A stretch of DNA of 8,104 nt from assembly GCA_009777435.1 (NCBI GenBank), contig WRLW01000063.1:1-8104 (forward strand), in the 5' to 3' direction. Below are positions 6,505-8,104 of this stretch, piece by piece (the stretch's first letter is position 1; the number at the start of each line of letters is the position of its first letter). Both the position numbers and the translations under genes were made by a program. This DNA comes from Oscillospiraceae bacterium. Its GTDB lineage: Bacteria > Bacillota > Clostridia > Oscillospirales > UBA929. A model generated the notes under the pieces. The model saw only the letters and a program-made list of their open reading frames with translations, did not search any database and was not told the DNA's origin.

Positions 6505-7508
6505 AGGCCGATACCCCCTTTACGCTTCGCGCGCGCGCCGAAGCGGCGCGGCCGGCCGGCCTTGTCGAGCAGCCATGCGCAGGCGTTCATTATAAGTATC
6601 GAAAAGCAGACGCCCTCCGGCAGAGAGCCGAAAAAGCGTATGAAAACCGTTAAAAGCCCGCAGCCCACGCCGAACAGCACTTGGCCGCGCCGCGTGACGG
6701 GCGAGGTGGAGTAATCGGTCGCCATGAACACCGCGCCGAGTATCAGGCCGCCCGACAGCAGGTGATACAGCATAAACATCGGCCTGTCCGCGCCGGCCGG
6801 CGCGAACGCGAAGGTCAGCGCGGCCACGGTGCCCATATACGACAGCGGTATGCGCAGTGATATAACGCCGCGCACCCACAGATAGAAGCCGCCGAGCAGC
6901 AGCATGACGGCCGACACCTCGCCCATGCTCCCGGGTATGTGGCCCAGAAACATGTCCGGCAGCGATATATTCGGAATAATCCCGGTTTTAAGCGAGGCCA
7001 GCGGCGTGGCGGCCGCAACGGCGTCGGCGCCGGGCGTCGCGGACGCGGACGCGTCCCACAGGGGCAGGCTGACGCCGCTGGCCGTCCAAGCCGTCATGGC
7101 CGCGGGCCACGACAGCAGAAACGCGCGCGCGGCCAAAGCCGGGTTCATAAAGTTTTTTCCAAGACCTCCGAACAATTGCTTTACCACGACGATGGCGAAA
7201 AACGCGCCCACCACGGGCATCCAATAAGGGACGGACGCCGGCAGGCACATGGCTATCAGCAGACCCGTCACAACGGCCGACAGGTCGCTTATTGAGCCGG
7301 GCTTTTTCATCATCCTGCGGTACAGATACTCAAAGGCGACGCAGCTCGCGGCCGAGACCGCGGCTATCACCGCCGCGCGCGGCCCGAACTGGAAAACCGT
7401 TATGCCTATCGGGAAGGCCAGCGCGATGATAACGTCGAGCATGATGGACGACGTGCCGTCGGAGACCTTGACATGCGGCGACGACGAGACTATAAGCTCC
7501 CTGCTCAT
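6501..7508 (-). CDS. rnfD: Rnf complex FMN-binding membrane subunit RnfD
   Basis: RnfD (NqrB-like) is the polytopic subunit thought to couple electron flow to ion translocation; it carries FMN bound to a threonine outside the membrane. Family marks are SSPHVKVSDGTSSIMLDVIIAL at the start, the ISDLSAVVTGLLIAMCLP helix, VKQLFGGLGKNFMNPALAARAF (membrane core), and FMATDYSTSPVTRRGQ near the end. The expected flavinylation site is T168 in DAVAAATPLASLK; the usual Ser/Thr-Gly/Ser before Ala-Thr is Ala-Ala here. Length is 335 residues from the ATG at 7506-7508. I prefer this start over the GTG at 7512-7514: the strong AAGGAGGTG lies eight bases before the ATG but only two before the GTG, and the ATG overlaps the rnfC stop as ATGA. 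The C-terminus RFGARAKRKGGIGL is basic and probably cytoplasmic. Confidence 0.97.
   Translation of the reverse strand: MSRELIVSSSPHVKVSDGTSSIMLDVIIALAFPIGITVFQFGPRAAVIAAVSAASCVAFEYLYRRMMKKPGSISDLSAVVTGLLIAMCLPASVPYWMPVVGAFFAIVVVKQLFGGLGKNFMNPALAARAFLLSWPAAMTAWTASGVSLPLWDASASATPGADAVAAATPLASLKTGIIPNISLPDMFLGHIPGSMGEVSAVMLLLGGFYLWVRGVISLRIPLSYMGTVAALTFAFAPAGADRPMFMLYHLLSGGLILGAVFMATDYSTSPVTRRGQVLFGVGCGLLTVFIRFFGSLPEGVCFSILIMNACAWLLDKAGRPRRFGARAKRKGGIGL
6514..6521 (-). promoter_or_regulatory. ribosome-binding site of rnfG inside the rnfD end
   Basis: The coding strand reads AAAGGGGG, nine bases before the GTG at 6504. This supports the long form of RnfG with its N-terminal extension over shorter forms from internal ATGs, which lack a comparable site. 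Confidence 0.7.
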
Positions 7509-8104
7509 TTCCACCCCACCTCCTTAGAAGCCGCTATCTTCTTTTTGCCCGCGCGCAGGGACTGCACAAGATACAGCCTGCCGGGGCAGATATATGAACA
7601 GCAGCCGCACTCCATGCAGTCGGAGACGCGCAGCCTCTCAAGCTCGGCCACGCGGCCGGCCTGCTCGTACATGTATAAGTAAAGCGGCATCAGGTTCATG
7701 GGACACACGTCAACGCACTTGCCGCAGCGTATGCAGATCGGGTGCGCGGCTCGGATGTCCTCCCTGCGCGAAAAGGCTAACAGCGCGTTTGTGCCCTTGA
7801 CCACCGGCGCGCTCAGATCAAACTGCGCGACGCCCATCATCGGGCCGCCTGTCAGCACCTTATACGGGTTTTCCCTGAAACCGCCGGTCGCGTCGAACAC
7901 GGCCTTCAGCGGCGTGCCCACGCGCACCTGAAGATTTTTCGGGTTGGACACCGCCGAGCCGGACACGGTTATGGTGCGCCTTACGAGCGGCAGGCCGGTG
8001 GTGACGGCGCGATGTATGGCGGCGGCGGTCTCGGCGTTGAACACCGCGCAGCCCGCGGCCGACGGGAGCTGGCCGGGCGGCACCTCGCGGCCGGTTATGC
8101 TCTT
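7505..8104 (-). CDS. rnfC: Rnf complex NADH-side subunit RnfC, C-terminal part (cut by right edge)
   Basis: RnfC is the peripheral cytoplasmic subunit that binds FMN and NAD(H) and reduces NAD+ with electrons from the Rnf core. The window holds its last 199 residues; the reading frame is open to the edge and begins KSITGREVPPGQLP, an internal family block, so this is not a start. Other marks are the SLBB-like RTITVSGSAVSNPKNLQVRVG, VLTGGPMMGVAQFDLSAPVVKGTNALL, and two [4Fe-4S] motifs: CIRCGKCVDVCP (C124/C127/C130/C134 of the visible part) and CMECGCCSYICP (C163/C166/C169/C173). Only 26 residues follow the last cysteine, so the long Ala/Lys-rich C-terminal tail of many proteobacterial RnfC proteins is absent. 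The last codons also form the rnfD ribosome-binding site. Full-length clostridial RnfC is usually about 440 residues. Confidence 0.97.
   Translation of the reverse strand, partial: KSITGREVPPGQLPSAAGCAVFNAETAAAIHRAVTTGLPLVRRTITVSGSAVSNPKNLQVRVGTPLKAVFDATGGFRENPYKVLTGGPMMGVAQFDLSAPVVKGTNALLAFSRREDIRAAHPICIRCGKCVDVCPMNLMPLYLYMYEQAGRVAELERLRVSDCMECGCCSYICPGRLYLVQSLRAGKKKIAASKEVGWK
7517..7525 (-). promoter_or_regulatory. strong ribosome-binding site of rnfD inside the rnfC end
   Basis: The coding strand reads AAGGAGGTG, a nine-base match to the 16S 3' end, within the last rnfC codons (Lys-Glu-Val). It lies eight bases before the ATG at 7508 and decides that start over the GTG at 7514. It is the strongest ribosome-binding site in the window. 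Confidence 0.85.

Noticed and set aside
6501..7514. GTG at 7512-7514 as the start of rnfD
   Set aside because: It lies only two bases after the AAGGAGGTG site; the ATG two codons later has the right spacing and the ATGA overlap.
7505..8083. GTG at 8081-8083 as the start of rnfC
   Set aside because: The frame stays open to the window edge, and the upstream residues KSITGRE are a conserved internal RnfC block, so the gene is simply cut.
3553..8104. Na+-translocating NADH:quinone reductase (NQR) cluster
   Set aside because: The presence of ferredoxin-type RnfB and of an RnfC with two ferredoxin motifs, and the absence of NqrF and NqrA, identify the cluster as Rnf.

Overview
This is a GC-rich bacterial window in which every supportable gene lies on the minus strand, so genes read from high to low coordinates. 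The gene order rnfC-D-G-E-A-B and a DnaD-like gene after mnmG-rsmG point to an anaerobic Firmicute of the class Clostridia, probably a GC-rich lineage such as the Oscillospirales or a relative. That placement is inferred from gene order and protein character, not from a marker-gene tree.

Layout in transcription order: the 3' two-fifths or so of rnfC enters from the right edge (8104-7505). It is followed by rnfD (7508-6501), rnfG (6504-5635), rnfE (5638-5015), rnfA (4986-4396) and rnfB (4380-3553). Together these encode the membrane-bound Rnf complex, the ion-pumping ferredoxin:NAD+ oxidoreductase. Next is an unrecognised single-pass membrane protein with a Thr-Pro repeat and a very acidic tail (3547-2891). 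Then come mnmG (2894-1032, tRNA wobble-uridine modification), rsmG (1039-365, 16S rRNA methylation) and the N-terminal part of a DnaD-like replication protein (333-1), cut by the left edge.

Neighbouring genes overlap by 4-8 bases or are separated by no more than 31 bases. I see no terminator or convincing promoter in any gap, so the simplest reading is one long transcription unit with extensive translational coupling. It joins energy conservation (Rnf) to translation-fidelity genes (mnmG, rsmG) and a replication gene. No stretch above 35 bases lacks a gene, and I find no RNA genes, mobile elements or CRISPR arrays.

The core proteins look intact and carry the expected cofactor residues: Fe-S cysteines in RnfC and RnfB, the paired intramembrane cysteines in RnfA and RnfE, and FMN-attachment threonines in RnfD and RnfG. 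The non-routine points are the unknown TM/Thr-Pro/acidic protein between rnfB and mnmG, a roughly 100-residue charged cytoplasmic extension on RnfG, FMN-attachment motifs in RnfD and RnfG that share the same departure from consensus, and the joining of rnf to the mnmG-rsmG-dnaD block. I do not see a wholly new system; the unknown protein is the best candidate for something undescribed.
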